Shown here in pieces: positions 14,309-27,415 of a stretch of 64,000 nt of DNA (positions are counted from its first letter, which is position 1; every line of letters begins with the position of its first letter). The DNA is from Bombus terrestris (taxonomy: Eukaryota > Arthropoda > Insecta > Hymenoptera > Apidae): NCBI RefSeq assembly GCF_910591885.1, contig NC_063271.1:13571001-13635000 (forward strand). Reading direction: 5' to 3'. Under the pieces are notes generated by a model. It made no database searches. It was given only the letters and a program-made list of their open reading frames with translations, and was not told where the DNA came from. The position numbers and the translations under genes are program-made.

Positions 14309-14559
14309 CATAAATACATTATCGCTTTCCATCAAAGTAAATTTATTATTGGAAGTTAGTATCTGTATATCCTTTACTTTTATTGTTTTGAATCGTTGTT
14401 TTGAATTTTATAAAACTTTTGTAGCTTTAAGGTTGGCAATATTAGATGAAAATTTAGAAAATCACCGACAAACAATATAGTCATTAAGCGCAGAAATACA
14501 TCAGATTAGAGTCATGTGAGTTTCGATAGGTATATAAAAATATGCGATCGGTGAGAGAC

Positions 14560-14718
14560 AGGTTGTTCCTATTTTATTCATTTCTAGAGACTGGTGTTTA
14601 TTATTCAATAACATTACTTGGTATAAATTTTATAAGAAATATTTATATGCATAATCCATACCGTTAATTCATTATAAAAAGAACGGTATAACTGAAACGA
14701 ATAAAACAGGAACAACTT
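14560..14718. mobile_element. Short inverted-repeat element (MITE-like)
   Basis: A 159-bp segment starts with AGGTTGTTCCTATTTTATTC and ends with its near reverse complement; the arms are about 25 bp with three or four mismatches. A second perfect inverted repeat, ATACCGTT/AACGGTAT, lies inside the right half. TA follows the right end but CA precedes the left end, so a mariner-type TA target duplication is possible but damaged. It has no coding capacity and sits in the same P450-pseudogene intron as the TTAA element. Confidence 0.6.
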
Positions 14719-16804
14719 AGCGCGACGGTGGCCGCATGAATTTATCATTATCTACAATGTATCCACTATAAACCTCTCAAAGCTTCACGAAGAAATAATA
14801 GTGACTAAACAATTTTGCTCACATTGTAGCGTTCCATGTTCGCTATTCAATTATTTCGTCGGACTTTGTCAGGCAGTGGTACGTAATGCTGACATTGTAT
14901 GGGCAAAGCCGACTTTGTATACATACTTTAATTACTTAATTCACATTATGCCTATACAATTACGTAAAATATAAGGATAAGAATAATGATAAACATAACG
15001 ATAAGATTAATGAACTGATGCGAAAATGAAGAAAAGAAATACCTTGGCCCTGCGTTAAAAGGAGGAGTAATAATGTCTGTTCTGCATTTCTTCCGGCAAA
15101 AAGTTATCAGGATCAAACACATCAGGGTTTGGATAGAATTCTTTCAGTTGGTGAACTCTATAATCAAAATCGTACAACCTTTTGGTAATAAATAATTCCG
15201 TCACTGTAAAAGAATCGTAAGATACATCAAATGAATTCTATTTAATACGGTTTTAATCAATAAACTGTTGATAATACAGAGTCGAACTTTAAACAATATT
15301 TTAACTAGCAATCATTGATACTGCGGATTTTGATAGAATTAATTTTTACGAAGACATTCGAATAACCTGAATAAATATTATACATTTTCAGGCAATGTTA
15401 ATTCATTGACAGAACTGTTCGTGGGACAAAACCTGTTCATTTGTAACGGATTTAATTATGAATGATTTTTGATAGAAGAAGGCGTAATATTTTCCAAAAA
15501 ACTAATTTCTGTACAAATTTCATAAACTATCAGAAATCAATATTCAAGTAGTATCTCTCATATTAAAAATGTAGTTGATTATATTATTTACATTAATATC
15601 ATTTATATAAATCAAAATTGCAAGTATGTATAACTAATCTGTACGCTTTAATATTTTTAATCTGATTTTAAGCCAATGGGGACATTTCGAAGAATTATTT
15701 TAAATGATAATAGAAATATGCCAGTTTATAATAATATCTATTTTGCAATAATGAAGAGTATGGTAAAATAATTATTATTTAATGTTTATTACTTCTGGAA
15801 ATGTGGCAGCAAGATTTTAACTTCTAGTTGTATGTATTATATATTATGGAAAAATAAATAACAAATAATATTCGTTTGTTAGATAAAATACAAAACTGAC
15901 CTATTTTGACGTCGTTGTTATGATGTCTTGCAATGGCGGGAACTGGTGGGAAAAGTCTTAATGTTTCGTAAATTACTCTTTCGAGATATTTCATTTCTAG
16001 AGTATCTTGGCAGGTGCAAGGCCTATTTGATTCCTCGAAAATCTCGTTTAGTTCTTCGAATACTCGTTCCTGTAATAATTATTGTGTTTTACAGATAATA
16101 AAAATACAGAAAATATTAAGCTTTACGAGATAGATAATTAAACGAAATATAATAAATGAAAGATTAATGGTTTGCTCTTATTACCTATTTTCATATAAAA
16201 GAAATTATTAGAAATTAGTAACGATGATTGTTAAAAGAAATAAAAGAAGAACTTGTTGTAGAAAGCAATACATTCCTATTAAAATAAGCGAAGATATAGA
16301 TTAACAATTAATCATATATGTTTTACACAATTGAATATTTAATACGTTTAACAATTTTTAATTACAATTGAAATAGTTTATTAAGTAATCATCAATTAAA
16401 TCAAGAATTAAATTAGTAATTTAGTTCTTTAGTAACAAATGAAGTTTTAATTATATTGTAATTGATAATTAATGTTTTTAATCAACGTCAAGTTAATTAC
16501 CAGTATCTGTAATTATTGATTAATTTCATGGACTGATTAACTCAACTGCAATTTTTCTTACGATCTGTATGATCGTCTAATGGTAGGTTTAAAATAAAAC
16601 TATAGATAATCTGAGAAAGACACATAGATTCATGTCCATAAAAAACTAAATTCATCAAGATATCCCTTGCTTGAAAACTTCAAGTTATATTGTAATCGAT
16701 TAACATCAACTTAGGACTTAGAGGAATGATAAAACATTAACCTTCAATTATTACACAGACGATCGATGTAACCTTTTTCACCGAGAGGAAATTTTTGTGC
16801 GAGG

Positions 16805-17855
16805 ATGGGGGATCCAGTACATGGGAAAGCTTTATTTCTCAGAATGTGTGGGATGTGTCATACGTGCAATAAAAACGAGCGACATAAAATAGGTCCTAAC
16901 CTTTTTGGAATATTTGGCAAAACATGTGGCAGTATGTATATATTGTCTTTGTACATTAATTAATTTTTACACTGAAATACTGAGAAGTATGTCTTGTGTA
17001 TGTTATATGTATATTACATACGTATAGGATACGAGTAAATATACATATGATTTATGTAGGGACATATACAAAACATATATTATATATTATATATGAATGG
17101 TAACTAAATACTATTTTTGTATTTAACATTATATATAAGTACAATATAAAAAATTATGTCTTCAATATTATATATATTCTAAATATACCGACGTAATATT
17201 TAATTTCATATGATAATTTTACTTATAAATATCGTTTATTCAAATTCCATTCTCACCATACACTGTCCCATTTTTATTAACTTTTATTTCGAAAATATAC
17301 ATTTAACCTAATATAACCATATGTGGATCATAAATATACAAATGTTATTATGCTACACGTGTATGTTTCTCTTAGTTTCTAATTAATTAAGAAAATAGGA
17401 GTATCTTTCATCTTTCTCATTGTGAATGAGATGTTCTTCCCTATTTGTTTTTTCGTTATCTTCGTATACCCAAATTATATCGACACACACATTCAAGCGA
17501 TAGGTACATTTAATAATACATATGTCACGAATAAAAAAATGTTCGTTTAACAAAATGTAAAAAAATACCTAAGAGAGCAAAAGACCTCCTTTTATTTAAT
17601 TTTTCGCTTTATAAGTATCATATTTGCTAAAAGTTCATGCAACATCACTTATAAAAAATTATGAATTTAGCTGTACCTGGATTTAAATCTACCGAAGCGA
17701 TGAGGCAAAAAGGTGTTGTATGGGACGAGAACACTTTAAACGAATATTTACAATTTCCGAAGCAATTTATCCCTGGCACGAAAATGATGTTCAATGGTAT
17801 TAAAAAAGCGGAAGATCGTAGAGATATAATCGCTTTCTTAGCAACGTTGAAGTGA
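16805..17855 (+). CDS. Cytochrome c, divergent paralog (Cyt-c-d-like), two exons
   Basis: This encodes a 103-residue c-type cytochrome, the soluble electron carrier between complexes III and IV in the mitochondrial intermembrane space. Exon 1 is 16805-16931, the intron 16932-17670 (GTATGT...TAG), exon 2 17671-17855; the junction falls inside a Thr codon (CG|T). Conserved features: the haem attachment site CGMCH, GPNL, and the haem-ligand loop IPGTKMMF with the axial Met. The CGT and IKKAEDR segments resemble the Drosophila testis isoform Cyt-c-d more than the housekeeping form. Oddities: Met is followed directly by GDP, so the usual short N-terminal extension is missing; an extra Cys follows the haem site (CHTC); the C-terminus is short. 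All ligands and both splice sites are intact, so I read it as a functional gene. It lies antisense in a P450-pseudogene intron. A tissue-restricted role is inference. Confidence 0.9.
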
Positions 17856-17937
17856 AAATTCGAAAAATTGCATCTACTTATGTGAAATATTTTGTACAGT
17901 GATCAAAATAAGGTATTCTTAGCGTTAGTTCGATGAA

Positions 17938-17943
17938 AATAAA
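17938..17943 (+). terminator. Polyadenylation signal of the cytochrome c gene
   Basis: AATAAA lies 83 bases past the stop codon, with more overlapping AATAAA motifs within the next 20 bases. This supports normal transcription in the plus direction. Confidence 0.5.
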
Positions 17944-19079
17944 CAAATAAAATAAATAATAAATTAACAAAATTAGAAAAAATGACTCGTTAGATTTGTT
18001 GCCCATATTTTAATGCACTATTACTCTACTCACCTGGATGTCTTGATGAATTCCAAGCACGCAAAGAACGAAGCTAGAACCTGCAACGATAGTGTCATGA
18101 TCCTAAAATGTATGTAATGTCCTTTCATTATACGAAAAAAGCATTTTTATATTTATTTTCTGTTGTATTCGAAAAAAATTTTTTGATAAAAGGAGATTAT
18201 GTAACATCTAAAAATTTGTAAGCTTTTATTTTTGATACAAAAAGCTATAACTTTGTATTAAACGCTGCAAAATAGTGTCATTTTCAGTTTAAAATGTTTC
18301 TTCTGCATAAAATTTATGGAATAAATTTAGTTTAAACATTTTCTTATGACATATTACATGCGAAGAATGAAGGATTAATTATTTACATGATTTTCCGGAC
18401 ATTTGAGAGTAACATACAATCGAAAGCATGTTTCGAATTTACTTAGCTTAGTTTATCATAAAATTAAACGACGAGGTTTTCTATGTGTATTATAAATAAA
18501 TAATTATCAATTGAACTGCTTTACATGTGAAACTTTCGTTAAACCGTAGTTTATTTAAATATATATGCTCTATTTTAAAAATTTGTATAAGGAATGTAGG
18601 ATTACTTCTATTACCTCAAACATTGTAGTATCTACTTCCTTTTGAATTTCTTGATCGATCAGTTTCGCATCATTTCTTGAAAGCTCCAATAAAAGCAAAT
18701 CCAAGAAAGCTCCAGGAAAGCAAATCTTTTCTTTTCACCAATATCATTTTCATCGATATCGTCTAAATCATCTCTAACATAATGCATTTTTGGAAGATTT
18801 TTATACTTTCCATTTACATTTGCGCTATCCTTCTGCTACACGTTTATTTCTTTTTATTTCGTTTGTTTACTTTTAACGCTTAAACAAGACGTGAGTACAG
18901 ATGTGCGAAACAAAGATTAATCTCAACAAATTGAGCTATAGCTTGTTATATTTTAAAAAGTGAAAAATTAAAAAATGCCAGTCTTGAAAGGTATAGTCAT
19001 TTTTAACTATTATATTACGTGTAAGTAAGTAATATGTTATACACACACGTATACACGTACCGTAAGATGAAAAGACGAT

Positions 19080-19410
19080 TATAACAATAACCGCTAGATC
19101 GTTGATGTGGAAACAAGTACTTCCGGAAATGACGTAGCAACTTGCCGATCACCCCCTACATGGTACGTGTCCGGAAATCGACCCTGTAAGATAATAAAAA
19201 ACAACGAGGAGGGTTGTATAGATAGAAAAGGTACGAAATAGGGGAGCGAGAAGAAGGAACTTTCCCTCGTCGAGTTCGGTTAAGCGGGACCAATTTCACG
19301 AAATTACAAAATTATCGATGGACGCTAAATCAACCACCCTTTATTACTACTACCGGCGCTACTTCCTGACCAACCGAATTGTTCACAAACAGGCGACTGA
19401 CACGCCTCGA
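19080..19410. promoter_or_regulatory. CpG-rich island; possible promoter or regulatory element
   Basis: About 330 bp of near-balanced base composition with many CG dinucleotides stand out from the AT background just upstream of the P450 remnant. The position fits a relic promoter of that gene or an unrelated regulatory element. No open frame of note and no specific motif set could be assigned. Confidence 0.3.
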
Positions 19411-19635
19411 TGAAAATACGTTTGTAACCCATCAAATGCACGATATATTCTTTGAAATTATTTTTCCAAAATAAAAATAAATACGATGTGGGTTGCAAAT
19501 AGACGATATCGATTAGAAATAAAAATTATAGAATTATTGTATTGTATTCATACTCGTATAATCTAGTCATACGATATTTGTTACATTAATTAAATAGTAT
19601 TGTTTACAAATATTTAGATACTTTGGTTGAATTGT

Positions 19636-19716
19636 AACAATAACACATCAATGGAGTTAGAATATATAGAACAATAACACACCAATGGAGTTAAAATATA
19701 TAGAACAATAACATAC
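19636..19716. repeat. 34-bp tandem repeat, about 2.3 copies
   Basis: AACAATAACA recurs at 19636, 19670 and 19704, a period of 34 bp. The unit includes CAATGGAGTTA and AATATATAG. It is a simple minisatellite with no sign of function. Confidence 0.75.
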
Positions 19717-22700
19717 CACTGATATAATCGATTATCATGTATTACGGATTTAAATTATGTATCAAAAAAACTTGTTAATAGTATGTATGAAAATTAAATA
19801 AAATAAAGAACTTTTGAAACATGTAAACAATCTCATAAGATTAACTATCGGCGGATGTTAATTTTTTTATTACATGTGTATTCATTTGTAAAAATTAATT
19901 TTATTACGTCATAATAGTCGACTATGCATATGTATGTATCTGTAGAAAATAATCGCTTGTTTTTATTATTGTACATTTATGTAAATTTGTAAAATTACGA
20001 TTATTAGATATCATTAAATATTTCTATATATACATATGGAAATTGAAAATATTTGATGATTAAAGATATGTCTATAGTAACATGAAATTCAAACATCTTT
20101 AATCTTATTCTGTCATTATATTCAAATATCTTTTAATTAATATTCGATATCATAATCAATACTTTTAGGGAAGTTACATTTTATTAGTAAATTAGTAAAT
20201 AAAAGATATGAAAGACATAAAGGCATCATTTAAAGGGAAATGTCAATAATGTAAATAAAAACAAAATTTTATTTATATGTATAAATATATAAACGTGAGT
20301 CATTTATTTTAATTGCAGATGAACAATATTTATTATTCAACGCGGACGTAATCGGCAAATATTGTATTTGAATTTCAGTTTGAATGTAAACGTATTGAAA
20401 CAATCATGAATACCAGACGTCATATATTTCTATCATATATGTATATCATTTATAATGAAAAATAATTTCTTTTTCTCTTTTGCTTTGTTTGGTTAATTTA
20501 GTTAGTTTTCTTATGAAAAAACGATACTTTATAAATGTCGTGAATAAAAGTACTATTTGCGCTGGTTAGTGTATTTTCTAGAAGTTATCATCTTATAATC
20601 TTGAAAATGATATTTGCAGAATTTTGTATTTGAGTTTCCATTTTAACGCGAATGAAAAATGAAATAAATTAAAAAAGGAGAAATAACAAAGTATTTTTAT
20701 ACTATATTATATATAAATGGATTAAGAATAGAGAGAATTGAAAATATTTATAATACTTACACATATATCCATATATAGAGATATTAAACACCAAATAATA
20801 TCGGTAATTATTCTCAAAATTTTAGAATTATAGTTCTTATCTGCCTAACAGGTAATAATAAGATTGGAAATTATCGTTTAATAATGAAATGTACAAGATT
20901 CTATTTACTATAAAATCAGATTTATAAATTCTAAGGAGAGAGAGTGTAAATAATATTCCTTCATTACGTTAAAGATTAATTAAATAAACAACATTATTAT
21001 AATCGTACGTACTTTAACGAGTCTTCCACGATCATTTATGAAGGTATAATAAATAAATAACAATCGAATTGTATAAATAATAAAATGTATTTTAAATATT
21101 TCATAAAAACTGTTACAGGAGATACAAATTAAAAAATCCTTACAGTACGGGACTGGGAATTTAATATAAATGTTTATAGCGAGTGGCTGAGTTTCGAATG
21201 ATAAAAATGCGAGGAAGATACCGATTACTTGAAATTAGACTACGAAAGAAACATATATGGTCAGATGATCAATCATCCAATATCGTGAATGTGATCAAAT
21301 GTGTTCTGGGAATATTTACATAGATTGAGTGACAGTGGCAGTAAAATAGAAAAAGTGCAAGTTTCAGAATATATTGTATAGAAAATACGGAATTTTTCTG
21401 TTTTAAGAATTCTTTCCTTGCTCCGAGCCCTACGGGTCCAACATCAGAAGGATACATACACTTTACATTATAATTTTTCTAATATACGCAATGAAGTGAA
21501 AATACGCCACTCAGTACAGAATATTTCGCTCATAATAATAAGAAAAAATTACACGCAGGACAGTTGCTGATTCGAATTGAGAGCAAAAATCTTTTTGTAT
21601 TGTCAAATCTTATTGTATAAGAATTATTCTATTATAATATCTCTACATTTTTATATGAATTTATGCGTGGACCTAACTCGACCGAAAATCCCAGCTTTTC
21701 ATCATATCGAAGACAGCTTACAAGTAAAATTCTTACCACTGTAGTTATATTTAAGGCACTTGTATTTACAAAGATTTTTTTATCGTATCGATCGAACGCA
21801 AAATAATTTAAGACTTCTGTGCAAACTTCCTCCCTTCTATATAATTCGATGTACGTACTGTGCGTTTTATAATTAAGTTGGGAGGAATTGCTACATCGTT
21901 ATTAACTTAAGTTCGCATTTAATTAAATTAATAGAAATAAACAAGTACTTTAGGCTAATACAGAATTTACAACAAATCGATATTTTTCATCATAGTGAAA
22001 AATGTGTCAATGAAATACATACATATAGTATACAAAAAAAAGTTTATGATACATAGTGAATTACAAAGACATTCGAATATATGTTCGAATATAGTACGAT
22101 TCCAGCCTTTAATAAAAGATTGAATCATCTCATTGTTCTATAATAAAATATGTTAATGCACCTGGTAGAATCCTAAAATTTCATTGGTAAATTTTTTACT
22201 ACTTTACAGCAGCTCACGGAAATATTCGAACATTTCCCATAGAATTTTTTTATCAATATATTACGTACTTTTTGAAATTTAGTTAGCACTCTAATAAAAT
22301 ACAACTACCGTGATTATAATAGTAAAATTTTGACGAAATTTCAAAATGTTTTGTATAAAAAGTTTCTAAAAAAATACTTTCATGAGCTTTGATATATGAT
22401 TTTATGTATCTAGCTACGATAATCATGAAAAAGTATTATAATAACAATATAAAAGTATAATTTCAATTAATAATAATTAATAATATATTAACAATTTATC
22501 AATTGAATAAATTTCTATGGTAAATGTTACATAAATATTGTATATTGATATTTATATTTATATAATAGGTATTTCCAAATTTTATTTAAATATAATATTT
22601 ATTATCTGAATATACGTAACTATAAAAATTTCAGATTAATCTTTCATATATTCAATACTTTTACTGTAATTATTCCAATGATTTTGTAACTCACGTAACA

Positions 22701-25700
22701 TTGTATAAGAATAAACTAATTACAATTGATCCGATCGTAAACTCGAAGTCAGGTTTTATAAAAATATGCAATTTTGATTTAATTGATTACTATTATGTAC
22801 TCCTAATACCGAACGATCAAGAACCAGTATAATTTGTATAATAATTCGTTAAAATTTTCCTTTTCCTTAACATAACAGATACTGACCAAGACTTAATAGT
22901 AATTAAATAATATCGTGGGAGTAACATTTTCCATGTTTGGCACGCAAAATTACTTTTTTTTTTCATTTTTAAAGCGTATTGCCTTATGTAATATAATTAA
23001 TTCCTAATGAGTGGACGACGTTGTAAATATAAATAGTAAAACGTTTCTTAAATACTCGTTAAAAAGTTAAAGTAGAAAAAATAGTTCAATACAATTCCCC
23101 TCAATTTCATTTAAGGCACTTCCATATTTACACATTCTTCGATTTTACTGTACCGCTTTTCATACTTATATTGTCTTTAGTCTAATGATAATTCGCATAA
23201 TACTAGTACGAGGTCAAACATAACATTCTGGACGTGAAACTACATCACCTTTTCGGAAAATTTATTGCTTTGCCTAACATTGCGTCAAAGTTTGGTGGTA
23301 ATAAATCAGCTTTAATAAGAATTTTTATTTTATGAGTAATAAAAGTACCGCCGCTCGCTTGTGAATCATATTTCAAATTTATTATAATATCCTGTTGTTG
23401 AAGTTTCAGTACTTCTCTAAAAATATGTTTATTTAACAAGAATATGTTTCGCATATACAGAATGTTCGTGAAATCGTAGTATAATCATAACCGGAAGTTG
23501 GCTTCTCACGTAGAATTAATTTGAAAATAAAATAAAATTTCATATTTTTCATTTTTCGAATTTAAACGTTCGCTAAGTACCTACACCTGCTCCACCTTAT
23601 TTCGTTTGCTCAATTTTGTTTGTTATCACTATATTGCGTCTACAGAATAATATCAAATCAGTCAGAAGTTAATAGGACTGTAGAGAATAATGAACAGCGA
23701 GGATTTTTATTTATAGCCAAAATTGACTATCAGGATGGAAAATGTAAATGAAGTAAAAAAGATATTGTTGTTTATTAATTTTTGAATGTCTGATATTGTT
23801 TGTTAACGCAAACATGATTGGTGACGACTAGTCCGAATGAGTAAACGAAGCAGATTGCATCTAGTAGTAAAGTGGAACCGTATTTAACGAAATTCAAATT
23901 TAATTTTCTCGAAAATGAAACTTTATGTGAAAACATTTTAATTTATATTTATGACATAGTTTTACGTGAGAAGTCACCTTCATTTCTATTGTACCACGAT
24001 TTCACAGTTAGCCTGTATAAATAACATGGACAACAGTGTTTGTTAAAACTAATTCATTACCATTTATATTTTACGATATTTACAAAATTTCTTGTTCGTA
24101 GATATCTTAAAATCTTATTAAATGGCAAAAAAAGAAAGAAGAAACAGAAATTTCTTTGTTATTTCGTGCTTATAGTTTACAAATACTTAGATTTTTTGCT
24201 TGCGAGATCTTAAATGGTATCGTATATTTATTGGTATTGAGTGACGAGAAAAGCATAATTAAAAATTCGTTAAATGTTAAATGTTGTCTTATGGAAACCA
24301 TAGAACGTGTACTTATGTAATATTTTAGAAATTTGAAATTTAATATACATACAGTTGTTTTATACATAAGATATAAATTTTCGTCAGTTGTATCTTTATA
24401 TCTGAATCACGTTGAAAGGCAACAAAATGTATAAATGCAAGTACTATGCAGAAGTGAGAAGATGGTTAGTGAAATGGCACACAGGCAAAATAAAATACAT
24501 TCGAAAATCTCATTATTTTATTTTCAACAGTATAGAGATAGATAGAGATAATTATGTTCCACGTTGTTGATTTGTTCTTTACCTTGTATTAACGGTAATT
24601 ACTTTGGATCCACACAATACTCTGAAGTTTGTATCTCATTCGATCTCAAAAAGTCTTACTTGTCTTCTTCGTCACGCGATGTCATACATTATTTGATTTG
24701 AAGTATGTAAAATCGGGATGTTTATGTATTTAAGGGAAATCTAAGAACGCAAAATACCAAAAGAATGATATTTCATATAACACTCAGAAGGCGAAACATT
24801 CTATTCTACCAAATTTGCATAAACATCCACAGTTTAAAAATATAGTAGTAACAACAATTTCTTCTGCTAGTTAATTTTTTACCTCTGCACAGTATTTAGG
24901 TATGTACTTAGATATACTGAATTTTTTTAAAAAATTGAAATATTCACTATGGTCGTTAAAAAACTTATTTACGTATACTTAAATTTATAAAAATTTAATA
25001 AATTTGTCAATCTTTCCTCGTAATTCAAACACGTTACGATTACGTTACGATTTTAAGGAATTACTCTAATTAATGCAGAAATCACTTTGCTTATAGTTGA
25101 AACAGTTGTATTAAGGCACTCGAGAGAGAAACGTTTTGCTATCGAATTGGGTCACGTATATTCTATACGTATTATCAAATAAAAAAGATAAAACCGAGGC
25201 GGAAAGACATCATAGGCAGTGGTGTCTTTGCGGAAGTACTTTGTGCGGTAAGTACAGGTTTTGTCGTTATTCTTACTGCCACGTTAAAATCGATTGGAAT
25301 TTGGTTCTGAAGCAACTCTTCGTGAGATCACTCAAACGAGTTGTGTGTCTAAGATTTTCTATGAGACCTGTAACATACAAGAAATGAAAAAATTACTAAT
25401 ACAAATTATGATGAAACTATGATGAAACAGCAATAACGGAGTATAGCAAATTTTTATCAGCTTCAAATCCAACAAGATCAATTACTTTAATTCAGTACTT
25501 TTCATAATGTTAAATCGAATTAAAATAAATTATATACTGGAAAATATTACAAAAAGATTAAAAAATGAGGAAAAAGTATTTATTTATAGCAGTAGAAAAT
25601 ATATTATACATAAAATAATTTAAGAGATGTATAATCTTTTTATTGCAGTATAACAAGGAACTATTAGTACTTTCTAATGTTTAACATAGCATAGAAGGGA

Positions 25701-26061
25701 TAGGAAATGATATTTTCTAAAAAACAAACAATTAAATTAGATTGAAACTCTATTATTTACTATATTTTATTATGCTGCTTACTATGTTATAGTCATGAAA
25801 TCAATGTGATTTTTAATATGATATATATTTGACTTGTAATTTAATTTCCTTCCGGTACACAGGTCTACATGAAAACGTTTTCCTTTATTATCATTTACCA
25901 TGAACTATATAATTACTTATATGCCATCGTGGACATGGAAAAGAAACAATACGACAGTGATTAGCTATAGCCATATTATAATCAATCAAGATAATTTTTT
26001 CTCGTGAGAAACCGTTATTTTAACGGAACCCCTCAAATTCTTCCTGAGTGATTTATTTCAG

Positions 26062-26390
26062 AAATCAGTTTTTATATTTTCCCCAAATGGTTTAAAAGTT
26101 TCTACGGGAAGAGGAAGAAGACTCCTGTACAACCTCGGGATACTATCCCACCTGGCCATTGTATTTCTTTCAGCTCGATCGTGGAGATCCTTATTTACCT
26201 GGATCAACGAGAATTAAGTACGGAAACGAACAGACAAATCTTAGAGACACCCTGCTGTAACTCCAGAGATCGTGGGAAAAGTATACGCATTTGGGAGAGA
26301 ATTCACGGAAGTACCCATCACTTGATGACAAAAGGAACTTATACATTTCCTCGCCAAAATTTATATTGTGTGATTCATGGAGAAAATTAA
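26062..26390 (+). other. Unrecognised open frame following a splice-acceptor-like site
   Basis: A frame of about 105 codons is open from an AG (TTATTTCAG) near 26061 to a TAA at 26388-26390, with no ATG near its beginning. Its translation is basic at the start (GKRKKTPVQPRD) with no motif I recognise. It could be the last exon of an unseen gene, a decayed exon or chance. Confidence 0.2.
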
Positions 26391-27032
26391 GTTAATTTTA
26401 CAAATCAATATTTACATAGTACCAATTAGCAATTGTTTCATTTCGCTTATTTCATTCATAATCTACTTGAATCTCCATAAAAATTGCCAAATATTAATTG
26501 AAACATGATTAACTAATGAAAGTGCTTCTTAGAGAATGCAGTATATTTTTTATTTAATAAATCATTCTATATGATCTTTTATAAAAACTATGCAATATTA
26601 GACAAGATGTACAGTCTCTCCGTAAATAATCTAAGACTATATAATATGTATTATAGTACTCTTTATCTTATGACAATTTCAACTATTATAATTAAACAAT
26701 TTATTTACAGATATAACATTATTGATTTCAACTAATTACCTGATACTAAAAATGTTATATGTTCAAAAAGTATTGTTTCTATAATAGTTTTATGAGTCAT
26801 AATAATTTCCTAATGTGTTATATTTCACGGAAACTCGTAGTAAAGAAAGAATATTTAGGGAACATATCGCTATATTATTCATGTAAATAGTATAAATGCA
26901 GTGAAATTAGAATAAAAGTATTAATAGCACTTTTACTGGAAAATTTCACATGCTATACTACCACTAACAAATAAATTACATTAATTATATACAAAGTTGC
27001 GATCCTTGAAGAGTATCGCTTCCAGATAAAAC

Positions 27033-27033
<1 letters not shown>

Positions 27034-27064
<31 letters not shown>
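27034..27064. repeat. Homopolymer of 31 A
   Basis: This is an uninterrupted run of 31 A. It could be the tail of an old retroposed transcript, but the sequence before it shows no recognisable gene and no poly(A) signal close by. Slippage expansion is equally possible, and the length is likely polymorphic or uncertain in assembly. Confidence 0.9.
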
Positions 27065-27065
<1 letters not shown>

Positions 27066-27415
27066 GAGAAAGACACTGCAAGGACATTTGCTTATCAGTA
27101 GCAGGGCGCGACTTGAAATTGCTTTTAAGAGGAACACTTTGAAATGTTAAAGAACCACAGAAAGTGGTTCTTTGACCGAAAAGCGTCTGGAACATTTTCA
27201 TTTTATCGCACATCATATTTTATCGCATTAGTGGAAAACGTAGGCGTAGTAGAGAGCTAAAGAAGCAACGACGAAATTGGTCTTGATCTTAAATTTCAAA
27301 TTTTTTTATTACATCGTGTAAGTCATATCACAAGGGACATAGAACACATAGAACTGAGTTTAGTTATAATACGTTAAATCTCGCAGTCAGGTAGAATTTA
27401 CATAGCGTGCTATTG

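Larger units (their letters stand above)
13520..18835 (-). pseudogene. CYP4-family cytochrome P450 pseudogene, 3' half only, five exon remnants
   Basis: Reading the minus strand, five blocks match the C-terminal half of a CYP4-type P450 in the correct order: 18615-about 18835 (loop before the I helix), 18034-18102 (I helix, DHDTIVAGSS), 15901-16069 (K helix with ETLR, the ExxR motif), 15043-15203 (the FYPNPDVFDPDNFLPE region) and 13520-13715 (FNAGPRSCVG haem loop split over the last junction, then the final helix and a TAA stop). GT-AG junctions remain in phase. It is broken: an 11-bp imperfect tandem duplication at 18700-18721 shifts frame, and about 5 bp are missing before the haem loop, giving TAA at 15055-15057. 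The I-helix GHDTT is DHDTI. No N-terminal half or membrane anchor was found up to 19000. The haem Cys is still present. A mis-assembled functional gene is possible but needs several independent errors. Confidence 0.87.
18836..25100. other. AT-rich spacer with one CpG-rich patch; no gene seen
   Basis: Apart from the island at 19080-19410 and a short tandem repeat, this is low-complexity AT-rich DNA. Its open frames are short and unrecognised. The missing 5' half of the P450 gene was looked for here and not found. Confidence 0.6.

Noticed and set aside
25136..25387. Coding exon with GTAAGT donor (frame reading IIGSGVFAEVLCA)
   Set aside because: The donor-like site is good but no neighbouring exons or family match were found and frames are interrupted soon after.
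27034..27064. Poly(A) tail of a retrogene
   Set aside because: No recognisable gene, poly(A) signal or target duplication around the A run.
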